Source: Scleromatobacter sp045810265 (lineage in GTDB: Bacteria > Pseudomonadota > Gammaproteobacteria > Burkholderiales > Burkholderiaceae_C). Taken from it: 7,670 nucleotides of DNA. Under the pieces are notes generated by a model. The model saw only the letters and a list, made by a program, of their open reading frames with translations, did no database searches and was not told the origin of the DNA. This document shows positions 1 through 7,670 of this stretch, one piece after another; position 1 is the first letter of the stretch, and the number at the start of each line of letters is the position of its first letter. The DNA is taken from contig JBJMWF010000155.1 of the NCBI GenBank assembly GCA_045810265.1, positions 1-7,670 on the forward strand, given 5' to 3'. Position numbers and translations under genes: made by a program.

Positions 1-1
1 C

Positions 2-583
2 GACATCCGCAACCATTCCGACGTGATGGTGCAGACCTTCGGCGAGGTCTGCTTCATCAGCAACGACGACCTGGCCTGGCCGCTGATCCGCGACAGCCAG
101 CGCCAGCCGACGCGGCTGCACGCCGCCCTGGGCTCGCCCGAGCTCCTGGTCGCTTTCTGCAACTACGACGGCGGCGGCAGCCACGGCTACGCCGTCTTCG
201 AGGACGGCCGGCGCACCCGCACCCGCCTGCAGACCAGCGGACAACCGGACTCACCCGCCCTGATGGAAAGCGGCACGCCGCTGCCGTTCGAGCAGCGCTG
301 GCTCGGTGCAGCGCACTACGTCGATGCCAGCGGGCGCGCGGACGACGGCCGCATGGTGTTCCTGGGCGAGCGCGAGGTCGTCGTGCCCGCGCATGACCTC
401 ACCGGCCGCATGCTGCAGGATGGCCTGGAAGCGATGTTCGGCGTCTGCCCGTGGGAGACGCTGCTGACGCCCACCTACCGCTTCTTCCGCCTGGGCCCCG
501 AGCGCGAACGCCCGGACGAGCCGGCGATCTCGCGCGCCCGCCCGATCGCCGCGGCCAAGCGGCCCTGGTGGCAGTTCCTGTAG
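2..583 (+). CDS. Hypothetical protein, 5' end outside window
   Basis: The reading frame is open from the first bases (DIRNHSDVMVQ...) to a TAG at 581-583, giving 193 codons. The GTG at 23 and ATG at 26 lie inside the open frame without a ribosome-binding site, so the true start is probably upstream of the window. I do not recognise the family. The protein is soluble-looking, with no signal peptide or membrane segment in the visible part. Aromatic-rich motifs include FCNYDGGGSHGY near residues 53-64 and PWETLLTPTYRFFRLG in the C-terminal third, ending in a basic Trp-rich tail (KRPWWQFL). Third positions are strongly G/C, as in the neighbouring real genes, which supports genuine coding. rlmI follows 31 bp later on the same strand. 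No function is assigned. Confidence 0.75.
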   Translation, partial: DIRNHSDVMVQTFGEVCFISNDDLAWPLIRDSQRQPTRLHAALGSPELLVAFCNYDGGGSHGYAVFEDGRRTRTRLQTSGQPDSPALMESGTPLPFEQRWLGAAHYVDASGRADDGRMVFLGEREVVVPAHDLTGRMLQDGLEAMFGVCPWETLLTPTYRFFRLGPERERPDEPAISRARPIAAAKRPWWQFL

Positions 584-601
584 GGCCTGGCGCGGTGGGG
601 C

Positions 602-607
602 GACAAT
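602..607 (+). promoter_or_regulatory. Possible -10 element of rlmI
   Basis: GACAAT lies 7 bases before the rlmI ATG and resembles the TATAAT -10 hexamer (4 of 6). There is no convincing -35 at 16-18 bp and no good Shine-Dalgarno between it and the ATG. If it is used, transcription would start at or very near the ATG, giving a leaderless or nearly leaderless message. This is a weak call from position and resemblance only. Confidence 0.25.
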
Positions 608-614
608 CGCCTCC

Positions 615-1814
<1,200 letters not shown>

Positions 1815-1867
1815 CCGGCCTTTCGGCGAGCTGAAGGCGCGCGAACTTCGTCACGGGCGGCGCCCAA

Positions 1868-1884
1868 TGCCTGCCAGCCAGGCA
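1868..1884. other. Small hairpin between rlmI and the protease gene
   Basis: TGCCTG (1868-1873) and CAGGCA (1879-1884) form a perfect 6-bp inverted repeat around a 5-base loop, about 55 bp after the rlmI stop. No T-run follows, so it is not a canonical terminator. It ends 8 bp before a TGC-TGTAAT extended -10-like sequence, so it could be an operator or a weak terminator. It may also be chance in GC-rich DNA. Confidence 0.25.
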
Positions 1885-1892
1885 GCGCGATC

Positions 1893-1901
1893 TGCTGTAA
1901 T
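1893..1901 (+). promoter_or_regulatory. Possible extended -10 promoter of the S1C-type protease gene
   Basis: TGC followed by TGTAAT forms an extended -10-like element (TGTAAT matches TATAAT at 5 of 6). It ends 35 bp before the proposed TTG start, which leaves room for a short leader carrying the GGAAGGA ribosome-binding site. No good -35 is visible at the usual spacing. Confidence 0.35.
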
Positions 1902-1923
1902 CCGCCAGGTCCCAGGGAGGGAC

Positions 1924-1930
1924 GGAAGGA
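1924..1930 (+). promoter_or_regulatory. Ribosome-binding site that decides the TTG start at 1937
   Basis: GGAAGGA ends 6 bases before TTG 1937, an ideal Shine-Dalgarno spacing. The frame is closed upstream by TAA at 1898-1900 and has no ATG or GTG between that stop and 1937. The first in-frame ATG (1970) would remove half of the signal peptide. Together these favour TTG. Confidence 0.7.
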
Positions 1931-1936
1931 CAACCA

Positions 1937-3196
1937 TTGATCTCGCTTCGCATTCTCGCGACGCTGGCCATGACCAGCGGACTGTGCGTTGCCGCCACGG
2001 CCGCATCCAACGACACCGCATTTCCGGAAGCCGCCGCCGCCCCCACGGAGGCCGAACGGCCGCCCACCTTCGAGTTCGCACGCATGCGCTCCAAGCTGGT
2101 GGGCGGCGACAAGATCGGCTGGATCGAGTCGGGCCTGTTCTGCACCCATCGCGCCAACGCGGGCGCCAACGTCAAGATCGAGGACGTCGCCACCAACCAG
2201 GGCGGCGCCGCCTACAAGCTGGAAGCCGCCGCGCTCGGACTGCACAGCGCCGCCCCGGAGATCTCGTCGTTCGACGCCAGCCCCGCCAAGAGCGATCCCG
2301 ACTACCGCATCGGCGGCGTGCTCCAGGCCATGAACATGGCCGAATGCCGCGACGGCAACGATCGCAAAGGCGACTTCAGCGTCACCGTCAAGTGGGAAGT
2401 CTTCGCGCCCAAGCTGCAGAAGGTGGTGTTCTCGGCCGTCACCACCGGCAGCATCCACACAGACAGCTTTTCCGCCGTGGCGGGCCGCGATTTCGAGATC
2501 AAGGCCTATGCCGATTCGCTTCACCGCATGCTGACCGATCCGGGCTTCACCGCGCTCAAGGCCGTGCCCGGCGCAGCCGCGGCACCCGCGGCCGGTACGG
2601 TGCCGACGCTCGCACCGCTGCACCTGAAGTCGGCCTCGACGCTGGCCGGCAGCACGCAGGTCAACGCCGCGGCGCTGCGCAACGCGGCGGCAACGGTGAT
2701 GCATGACAACGTCAGCGGCTCGGCCTTCTACGTGGCCGATGGCTACCTTCTCACGAACCACCATGTCGTGGGCACGGCCCACTACGTGAAGGTGAAGCTG
2801 GCGAGCGGCCAGGTGCTGGTGGGCGAGGTGCTGCGCGACGACGCGCATCGGGATGTCGCGTTGATCAAGACCGAGCCCGCCGGCGTGACGCCGCTGCACG
2901 TCAACATGGCCGAACCGGCGGTGGGCAGCGACGTGTTCGCGATCGGCTCGCCGCTGGGCCAGGAGCTGGCCGGCACCTTCACGCGCGGCGTCCTCAGCGG
3001 CACCCGCGCGCACGACGGCCTGGAATACCTGCAGAGCGATGCCGCCGTGAACCCCGGCAACAGCGGCGGCCCGCTGCTCGATGGCTCGTCGAGCGTCATC
3101 GGCATGACGGTGCTCAAGATCAACCAGGCCGCCGGACTGTCGTTCTTCATCCCGATCCGCGACGCCGCCAACGCGCTGCAGCTGATCTTCGACTGA
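1937..3196 (+). CDS. Exported trypsin-like serine protease (HtrA/S1C-type core, no PDZ)
   Basis: The product is 419 residues. Residues 1-23 look like a Sec signal peptide: MISLR, a hydrophobic stretch, then an ATA-AS type cleavage site. The mature protein should therefore be periplasmic. Residues 25-205 form a domain I do not recognise, followed by an Ala/Pro-rich linker (208-226). Residues 243-419 are a chymotrypsin-fold protease with the HtrA-style triad: His276 in TNHHVV, Asp306 in RDVALIK and Ser376 in GNSGGP. The oxyanion region DAAVNPGNSGGPLL is intact, so it should be active. The protein ends right after the protease domain (FIPIRDAANALQLIF) with no PDZ domain, so it is not a classical DegP or DegS, and the N-terminal domain may do the sensing or substrate binding. 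It has its own likely promoter and converges with the downstream leftward gene, 7 bp apart. The protease call is firm; substrate and role are unknown. Confidence 0.9.
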   Translation: MISLRILATLAMTSGLCVAATAASNDTAFPEAAAAPTEAERPPTFEFARMRSKLVGGDKIGWIESGLFCTHRANAGANVKIEDVATNQGGAAYKLEAAALGLHSAAPEISSFDASPAKSDPDYRIGGVLQAMNMAECRDGNDRKGDFSVTVKWEVFAPKLQKVVFSAVTTGSIHTDSFSAVAGRDFEIKAYADSLHRMLTDPGFTALKAVPGAAAAPAAGTVPTLAPLHLKSASTLAGSTQVNAAALRNAAATVMHDNVSGSAFYVADGYLLTNHHVVGTAHYVKVKLASGQVLVGEVLRDDAHRDVALIKTEPAGVTPLHVNMAEPAVGSDVFAIGSPLGQELAGTFTRGVLSGTRAHDGLEYLQSDAAVNPGNSGGPLLDGSSSVIGMTVLKINQAAGLSFFIPIRDAANALQLIFD

Positions 3197-3203
3197 CGCC
3201 GTC

Positions 3204-3773
3204 TCAGCCGCTCTTGCGCGCGGCCGCCAGCAGCTTCGGAATCTCGCCCTTGCAGGCCACCAGGTTGCCGGCGTATTCCTCGCGGCTGTCGAACAGGCGC
3301 TGCGCCTCCTGCAGCTTCGCAAGTTGCTGCCTGGCGTAGTGCAGCACGGCTTCGGGCGTGGCCGAATCGGGGAACGGATAGGCCAGCTCCCGGAACTGGC
3401 GCGCCATCTCGCGGTAGATGTGCACGTGCGTGTATTCGTGGCGCAGCACGTGGGCGTGCGCGCAGGTGCCCGGTGGCAGCTCATGGATCACGCGCAGCAC
3501 CGGATGCACGAAGCGCAGCGACACGCGCAGGCCGCGGCAGCCCGTCTCCGGCATGACGGTGATCGTGTTCTCGACGGTGACCAGGCCCAGGGCCGTTGAG
3601 CCATCGGCGCCCGGCGCGCCCTGCCTGGCCAGGAAGTCCGTGCTCTTGTCGAACTCCTGCGGCGGATCAGCGAACCAGTCGGCCGTGAAACGCACGGGCC
3701 GGTCGCAGCGCGGCAAGGCGGCCGCATCGGTCGCACCGGCAAGCAGCAGCAGGAGGGTGAAGAGCAGGCGCAT
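3204..3773 (-). CDS. Small exported protein with HExxH motif, putative zinc metallopeptidase
   Basis: The product is 189 residues. It begins with a clear signal peptide (MRLLFTLLLLLAGATDAAA), so it is probably periplasmic or secreted. The central motif RHEYTHVHIYREM contains HExxH: His112, Glu113 and His116, with His118 and Glu122 as possible extra zinc ligands. This is the metal and catalytic signature of many zinc proteases. The mature part has four Cys (23, 79, 104, 174), which could form disulfides. I do not recognise the named family, and the motif alone does not prove peptidase activity. The ATG at 3773 has no strong Shine-Dalgarno. The gene lies 61 bp downstream of the Lrp/AsnC-type gene on the same strand, so co-transcription is possible, although a hairpin sits in the gap. 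It converges with the serine protease gene. Confidence 0.8.
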   Translation of the reverse strand: MRLLFTLLLLLAGATDAAALPRCDRPVRFTADWFADPPQEFDKSTDFLARQGAPGADGSTALGLVTVENTITVMPETGCRGLRVSLRFVHPVLRVIHELPPGTCAHAHVLRHEYTHVHIYREMARQFRELAYPFPDSATPEAVLHYARQQLAKLQEAQRLFDSREEYAGNLVACKGEIPKLLAAARKSG

Positions 3774-3785
3774 GCGAGGTTGTGC

Positions 3786-3806
3786 GGACGCCCGCAGCGG
3801 ACATCC
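3786..3806 (-). other. Hairpin between the regulator gene and the HExxH gene
   Basis: Read as minus-strand RNA, GGAUGUCC and GGGCGUCC form an 8-bp stem with two G-U pairs around a 5-base loop. It lies in the 61-bp gap, 12 bases before the HExxH gene start. The G-U pairs stabilise only the minus-strand RNA, matching the direction of transcription. There is no U-tract, so it is not a standard terminator. It could limit read-through, stabilise mRNA or affect initiation. Confidence 0.3.
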
Positions 3807-3834
3807 TCTTGGCAGATATCGACGCGCGCCGGCC

Positions 3835-4344
3835 TCAGCTTGAGCGCGGCGGCAGCGAGATGCGCGGTTCGAACTTCGCCCGCTTGACGCTGAAATAGGT
3901 CTTCACGTTGCGCACGTTGGCGTCCTGCGTGAACAGGCGCTGCACCAGCGCGCCCCAGGCGTTCATGTCGGGCACCCAGGCCACCAGCACGAAGTCCGGC
4001 CCCGGCGACACGCGGTAGCACTGCTGCACCGCGGGCTCGGCCAGCGCGCGGGACTCGAAGGCCTGCAGCAGCTCAGCGCCCTGGCGGTCGAGCGAGACCT
4101 CGGCGATGCCGGTCAGGCCCTGGTCGGACAGGCGCGGCGACAGCAAGGCCACCTGGCGTTCGATGATGCCGGCGTCGGTCAGGCGGCGCACGCGGCGCAG
4201 GGCCGTGGCTGGTGACACGCCGGCGGCCTCCGCCAGTGCCTGGTTGGTTCGGGTGGCGTCTTGCTGCAGGAGGTCGAGCAGGCGGCGGTCGATGTCATCC
4301 AGGTCATAGCCTCCGCTCGCATCTTGCATTGATATTTCACTCAT
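3835..4344 (-). CDS. Lrp/AsnC family transcriptional regulator
   Basis: The product is 169 residues (typical family length is about 150-165). An N-terminal winged helix-turn-helix follows the family pattern: LDDIDRRLLDLLQQDATRT, then NQALAEAAGVSPATALRRVRRL (about 34-55), then DAGII. The C-terminal RAM ligand-binding and oligomerisation domain spans about 75-155, with SPGPDFVLVAWV and VRNVKTYFSVKR. These proteins usually bind DNA as dimers or octamers and sense amino acids or other small metabolites; the ligand cannot be read here. Two starts are possible: ATG at 4344, with a weak upstream site, or ATG at 4329 (Met6), preceded by GAGTGA at good spacing. The gene is divergent from glmS across a 143-bp AT-rich region with an inverted repeat, which suggests autoregulation and perhaps control of glmS. 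Family identity is firm; the target is inference. Confidence 0.93.
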   Translation of the reverse strand: MSEISMQDASGGYDLDDIDRRLLDLLQQDATRTNQALAEAAGVSPATALRRVRRLTDAGIIERQVALLSPRLSDQGLTGIAEVSLDRQGAELLQAFESRALAEPAVQQCYRVSPGPDFVLVAWVPDMNAWGALVQRLFTQDANVRNVKTYFSVKRAKFEPRISLPPRSS

Positions 4345-4359
4345 ACTTTATTTTTGCAC

Positions 4360-4388
4360 AATTTATTCATTGCACTGTGGTCATGCAA
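4360..4388 (-). promoter_or_regulatory. Predicted promoter of the Lrp/AsnC-type gene
   Basis: On the minus strand, TTGCAT (4388-4383) and TAAATT (4365-4360) are separated by exactly 17 bp, in an AT-rich island within GC-rich DNA. Transcription would start near 4353. That leaves a leader of about 9 bases for the ATG at 4344 or about 24 bases for the ATG at 4329. The -35 hexamer overlaps the right arm of the ATTGCA/TGCAAT repeat. Confidence 0.5.
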
Positions 4389-4389
4389 T
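4369..4389. promoter_or_regulatory. Inverted repeat, candidate operator for the Lrp/AsnC regulator
   Basis: ATTGCA (4369-4374) and TGCAAT (4384-4389) are perfect inverted copies with 15 bp between arm starts, and each arm overlaps a predicted -35. Further TTGCA copies start at 4354 and at 4324, the latter over the Met6 codon. Such an array would suit cooperative binding by Lrp-type octamers. A site between a regulator gene and its divergent neighbour is the usual place for autoregulation in this family. Confidence 0.45.
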
Positions 4390-4399
4390 TTTCTATCTT
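4370..4399 (+). promoter_or_regulatory. Predicted promoter of glmS
   Basis: TTGCAC (4370-4375) and TATCTT (4394-4399) are 18 bp apart in the AT-rich island upstream of glmS. This predicts a start near 4406 and a leader of about 80 bases. The -35 overlaps the left arm of the inverted repeat and lies inside the opposing promoter, so the two promoters probably interfere with each other. The matches are moderate, so the exact hexamers are uncertain. Confidence 0.4.
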
Positions 4400-4433
4400 T
4401 CGCCGCTAAAAGTAGCAAGCATCAATCCCGGCA

Positions 4434-4484
4434 GAGCTCCTAGGATCACGCACATCGCGCAATCGCAAATCGCTTCAGGAGCTC
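4434..4484 (+). promoter_or_regulatory. glmS leader: Shine-Dalgarno and its upstream complement
   Basis: AGGAG at 4477-4481 is a strong ribosome-binding site, 6 bases before the glmS ATG. The 8 bases GAGCTCCT at 4434-4441 are the exact reverse complement of AGGAGCTC at 4477-4484, so a stem with a 35-base loop could hide the Shine-Dalgarno. The predicted transcription start near 4406 would include both arms. AGGAGCTCCT (4477-4486) is also self-complementary. The ribosome-binding site is certain; the switch is a hypothesis. Confidence 0.5.
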
Positions 4485-4487
4485 CTC

Positions 4488-6365
<1,878 letters not shown>

Positions 6366-6404
6366 GGGATTACGGCGGAGACGCTGGTTGTTCTTGGCCA
6401 AAAG

Positions 6405-6454
6405 AGTCTGAGACAGTGCAAAGCAGTCTGAGACAACGCAAAGGAGTCTGAGAC
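6405..6454 (+). repeat. Three direct repeats AGTCTGAGAC with 20-bp period
   Basis: The 10-mer is identical at 6405-6414, 6425-6434 and 6445-6454. The intervening 10-base segments are also related (AGTGCAAAGC and AACGCAAAGG share G-C-A-A-A-G). A 20-bp period is about two helical turns, placing every copy on the same DNA face, as expected for arrayed protein-binding sites. The array starts 40 bp after the glmS stop. Confidence 0.95.
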
Positions 6455-6514
6455 GGCCTACAGATGGCGGAACGATCGCGAAGATCGAGCGGGCCATTGG
6501 AAGGAGGCGATCTT

Positions 6515-6592
6515 CCCTTTGAGGTGCCTGATCTTCTGTTGACGGCGCCTCAAGGGGGCTCCTCGATGGCTTGTACTGGGGCGGCGCCCCAG
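6515..6592 (+). other. Two tandem RNA hairpins with strand-biased pairing
   Basis: The first stem pairs 6515-6528 with 6544-6557 over 14 contiguous positions: 12 Watson-Crick and 2 U-G pairs around a 15-base loop. The second is CTGGGGC (6576-6582) and GCCCCAG (6586-6592), 7 perfect pairs around GGC. The wobbles become A-C mismatches on the other strand, so the first stem is an RNA of the plus strand, the direction of glmS read-through. Alternative pairings exist: 6554-6560 with 6591-6597, and 6480-6487 with 6508-6515. It could be a small RNA, a mobile-element structure or a U-less processing hairpin. Confidence 0.4.
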
Positions 6593-6620
6593 CCCCCGAG
6601 TGGCTTCGGAAGGGTGGTAG

Positions 6621-6809
6621 AGGAAGCTCACGCTGCCAGACGATGTCATTGTTTCAACTGCGGTCGATGCGAGCGCCATCGCACTGAAGGGCGACAGCAT
6701 GCTGCGGCTCTCGCTCGTTCGTGAGATGAGAGCGCCCGCCGACGTGTCGAACGTCGAGGACGCAATCACGGAATGGATTCGCGCGGTCAAGGCTGCAGAG
6801 AGCAAATGA
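6621..6809 (+). pseudogene. 62-codon coding remnant, C-terminal end of an unknown protein
   Basis: After a TAG at 6618-6620 the frame reads RKLTLPDDVIVSTAVDAS and continues to a TGA at 6807-6809, ending EDAITEWIRAVKAAESK. The composition is protein-like: alternating hydrophobic and acidic residues, then an amphipathic C-terminal helix, unlike the Arg/Ala/Pro-rich shadow frames around it. There is no ATG, GTG or TTG near the front; the first ATG is at 6699 and would leave 36 residues. It therefore looks like the tail of a gene that lost its start. KLTLPDDV resembles openings of small regulatory or antitoxin-type proteins, but no family is claimed. An ATG overlaps the stop (ATGA, 6806-6809), but its frame reads as noise. 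Confidence 0.4.
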
Positions 6810-7259
6810 CAAGAACGGCCGCTTCGGGTTGGGCGCAGAGGGGTAGTCCAACCGGCAACCTAGGTCATGGCGAAGCGTCTGCCGTGACGGCGCGTGCACG
6901 GCAAGTTTGTCGAACACTCAAGTGCTTTCAGGCGGAGGCGCGTGACTCCGATGCGAGCGCCGGCCACGCCCCTCGTGCCTTACCTTCCGCACGGTCTACT
7001 CGTAGTGCTCCATGCCTCAGGCTTTGTCGAGCGCCACCGAGGCTGGCGGCAGGAGAGCTCATCTGAGACTCTATTGGTGACGACCATCGAGTTCCCGCGA
7101 CTCGCCATCCGTTGCCGGCGGACAGCACCGCCCGCTGACCGCCCATTCCTTCGCTTGCCGCCAAGCCGTGCGGCTCAAGATTCCGACTGGATTGCCGAAA
7201 GTGCAGGAGGCCGGCATTTCCCCAAGACCTGGATCCGCAGCCGGCGCACCGTCCCCCTC

Positions 7260-7670
7260 ATGCACCCTCTCGTCCCCCGGGCCTTCGAAAACCTGGTCAG
7301 CGCACTGCTGATCCTGCTGGGCGGTCTCACCGTCTGCGGCTGGCTGTTCCACGTGCCCGCGATGGTGGAGATCCGTGCGGGCCTGGTTCCGATGGTGTTC
7401 AACACGGGCCTGTGCTTCCTGCTGGTGGGCGTCGCCAACGCCCTCTCGCGCCGCACGCCGCCGTGGACGCGTCGGGTGCGCGGCTCCATCGCGCTCGTGC
7501 TCGCGGTGCTGTGCGGCCTGACGCTGGTGGAGATCCTGCTTGACCGTCCCCTTGGCGTCGACCTGGCAGGCCTGCATGCGTGGTTCGACTATGGCAACAC
7601 ACGGCCCGGGCGGATGGCGCCCAACACCGCCCTCGGCTTCTTCCTGATCGCCGCCGCCATCGCACTGGCC
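7260..7670 (+). CDS. Multi-pass membrane protein, N-terminal part (probable signalling input domain)
   Basis: The frame from ATG 7260 (MHPLVPRAFENLVSALL) stays open for 137 codons to the window end, so the gene is 3' truncated by the window. Predicted membrane helices lie near residues 13-31, 42-62, 76-94 and 122-137. Between the third and fourth helices is a hydrophilic loop, DRPLGVDLAGLHAWFDYGN, followed by RPGRMAPNTALGF. The PNTALGF-type motif at the start of a helix occurs in membrane sensor domains placed before PAS, histidine kinase or GGDEF modules. The segments PMVFNTGLCFLLVG (44-57) and RMAPNTALGFFLIA (118-131) look like duplicated units. No Shine-Dalgarno precedes the ATG and the frame is open further upstream (TTG at 7155 is in frame), so the start is not secure. 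The output domain is unknown. Confidence 0.75.
   Translation, partial: MHPLVPRAFENLVSALLILLGGLTVCGWLFHVPAMVEIRAGLVPMVFNTGLCFLLVGVANALSRRTPPWTRRVRGSIALVLAVLCGLTLVEILLDRPLGVDLAGLHAWFDYGNTRPGRMAPNTALGFFLIAAAIALA

Larger units (their letters stand above)
6389..7086. mobile_element. Possible relic or mini-element of a Tn7-like or IS21-like transposon
   Basis: The 27 bases from 6389 and the reverse complement of 7086-7060 match at 19 of 27 positions by hand alignment, including a shared AGAGTCT core and TG at both tips. The left boundary is at the attTn7 distance from glmS and is followed by three direct 10-mers with a 20-bp period. Multiple transposase-binding repeats near the ends are known for Tn7-, Tn5053- and IS21-type elements, whose DDE transposases are related. 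The enclosed 698 bp lack any transposase gene. No target duplication is found (CTGGT before, TCGAG after), and the right boundary lacks the extra repeats, so the element is decayed, recombined or misread. The left tip could alternatively be at 6385 (TGGTTGT matches TGGTCGT at 6 of 7 with a gap). Confidence 0.35.
6366..7259. other. Gene-poor lower-GC region downstream of glmS
   Basis: No intact recognisable gene is present in these 894 bases. Sampled stretches are about 50-53% G+C (for example 6381-6440 and 6601-6660), against about 75% in a sampled piece of glmS. The region holds the 20-bp period repeats (6405-6454), hairpins (6480-6600), a coding remnant (6621-6809) and an inverted copy of the left boundary (7060-7086). 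From 6810 to 7059, and from 7087 to 7259, I see no gene, clear terminator or RNA. AGGAGG at 7205-7210 has no start codon at a suitable distance. No U-tailed glmS terminator is visible. Confidence 0.7.

Noticed and set aside
4400..4487. glmS ribozyme or riboswitch in the leader
   Set aside because: The predicted leader is only about 80 bases and shows none of the conserved ribozyme core I would expect; such ribozymes are mainly a Gram-positive feature.
6405..6454. CRISPR array
   Set aside because: The repeats are only 10 bp, the spacers are 10 bp and resemble each other, and no cas genes are present.
6464..6724. 86-codon plus-strand frame starting MAERSRRSSG
   Set aside because: It has no ribosome-binding site and lies over the hairpins. 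It overlaps the more protein-like remnant frame, and its product is low-complexity.
6458..6805. 115-codon minus-strand frame
   Set aside because: The Ser/Thr/Arg-rich product has no motif, lies antisense to the remnant frame and covers the hairpin region; no start signal is visible.
6827..6853. GGTTGG/CCAACC inverted repeat as a terminator or tRNA-like structure
   Set aside because: The stem is only 6 bp with a 15-base loop, no T-run follows, and no tRNA features can be completed.
6773..7066. 97-codon plus-strand frame, including an ATGA overlap with the remnant's stop
   Set aside because: The ATGA overlap looks like translational coupling, but the translated sequence is Arg/Ala/Ser-rich noise with no domain.
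6384..7091. 5-bp target-site duplication flanking the putative element
   Set aside because: CTGGT (6384-6388) and TCGAG (7087-7091) do not match, and shifting the boundaries by a few bases gives no convincing pair.

Overview
The window looks like a chromosome segment of a high-GC betaproteobacterium, most likely order Burkholderiales (Comamonadaceae-like). The coding regions are strongly GC-biased at third positions, the RlmI, GlmS and Lrp/AsnC proteins are of proteobacterial type, and an AT-rich promoter island sits between divergent genes. Family placement is inference from protein style; no species is claimed.

Layout. 1-583: 3' part of an unrecognised conserved-looking gene. 615-1814: rlmI, a 23S rRNA cytosine methyltransferase gene, broken by one in-frame amber codon where the family has Trp. 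1937-3196: exported trypsin-like (HtrA/S1C-type) protease with a TTG start, an uncharacterised N-terminal domain and no PDZ domain. It converges, 7 bp apart, on a leftward pair: an Lrp/AsnC-type regulator (3835-4344) and a small exported protein with an HExxH motif (3204-3773). 4345-4487: divergent control region between the regulator and glmS. It has overlapping promoters, a perfect ATTGCA/TGCAAT inverted repeat and a leader segment able to pair with the glmS Shine-Dalgarno. 4488-6365: complete glmS, the entry enzyme of UDP-GlcNAc and cell-wall synthesis.

6366-7259 is a roughly 0.9 kb lower-GC stretch without an intact gene, directly downstream of glmS, the classic attTn7 position. It starts with three copies of AGTCTGAGAC at an exact 20-bp period, about 40 bp after the glmS stop. 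Around 24 bp after the stop lies a TGT-starting end that matches, inverted, a sequence at 7060-7086 (19 of 27 by hand alignment). In between are RNA-like hairpins whose G-U pairs favour the plus strand, and a 62-codon coding remnant. The best reading is the relic, or a small non-autonomous derivative, of a Tn7-like or IS21-like element at attTn7. This is the most interesting part of the window.

7260-7670: start of a multi-helix membrane protein, probably the input domain of a signalling protein, running off the window.

Functional links: the regulator may control glmS and itself through the shared operator region, and may be co-transcribed with the small exported protein. The other genes look like independent housekeeping or envelope functions.
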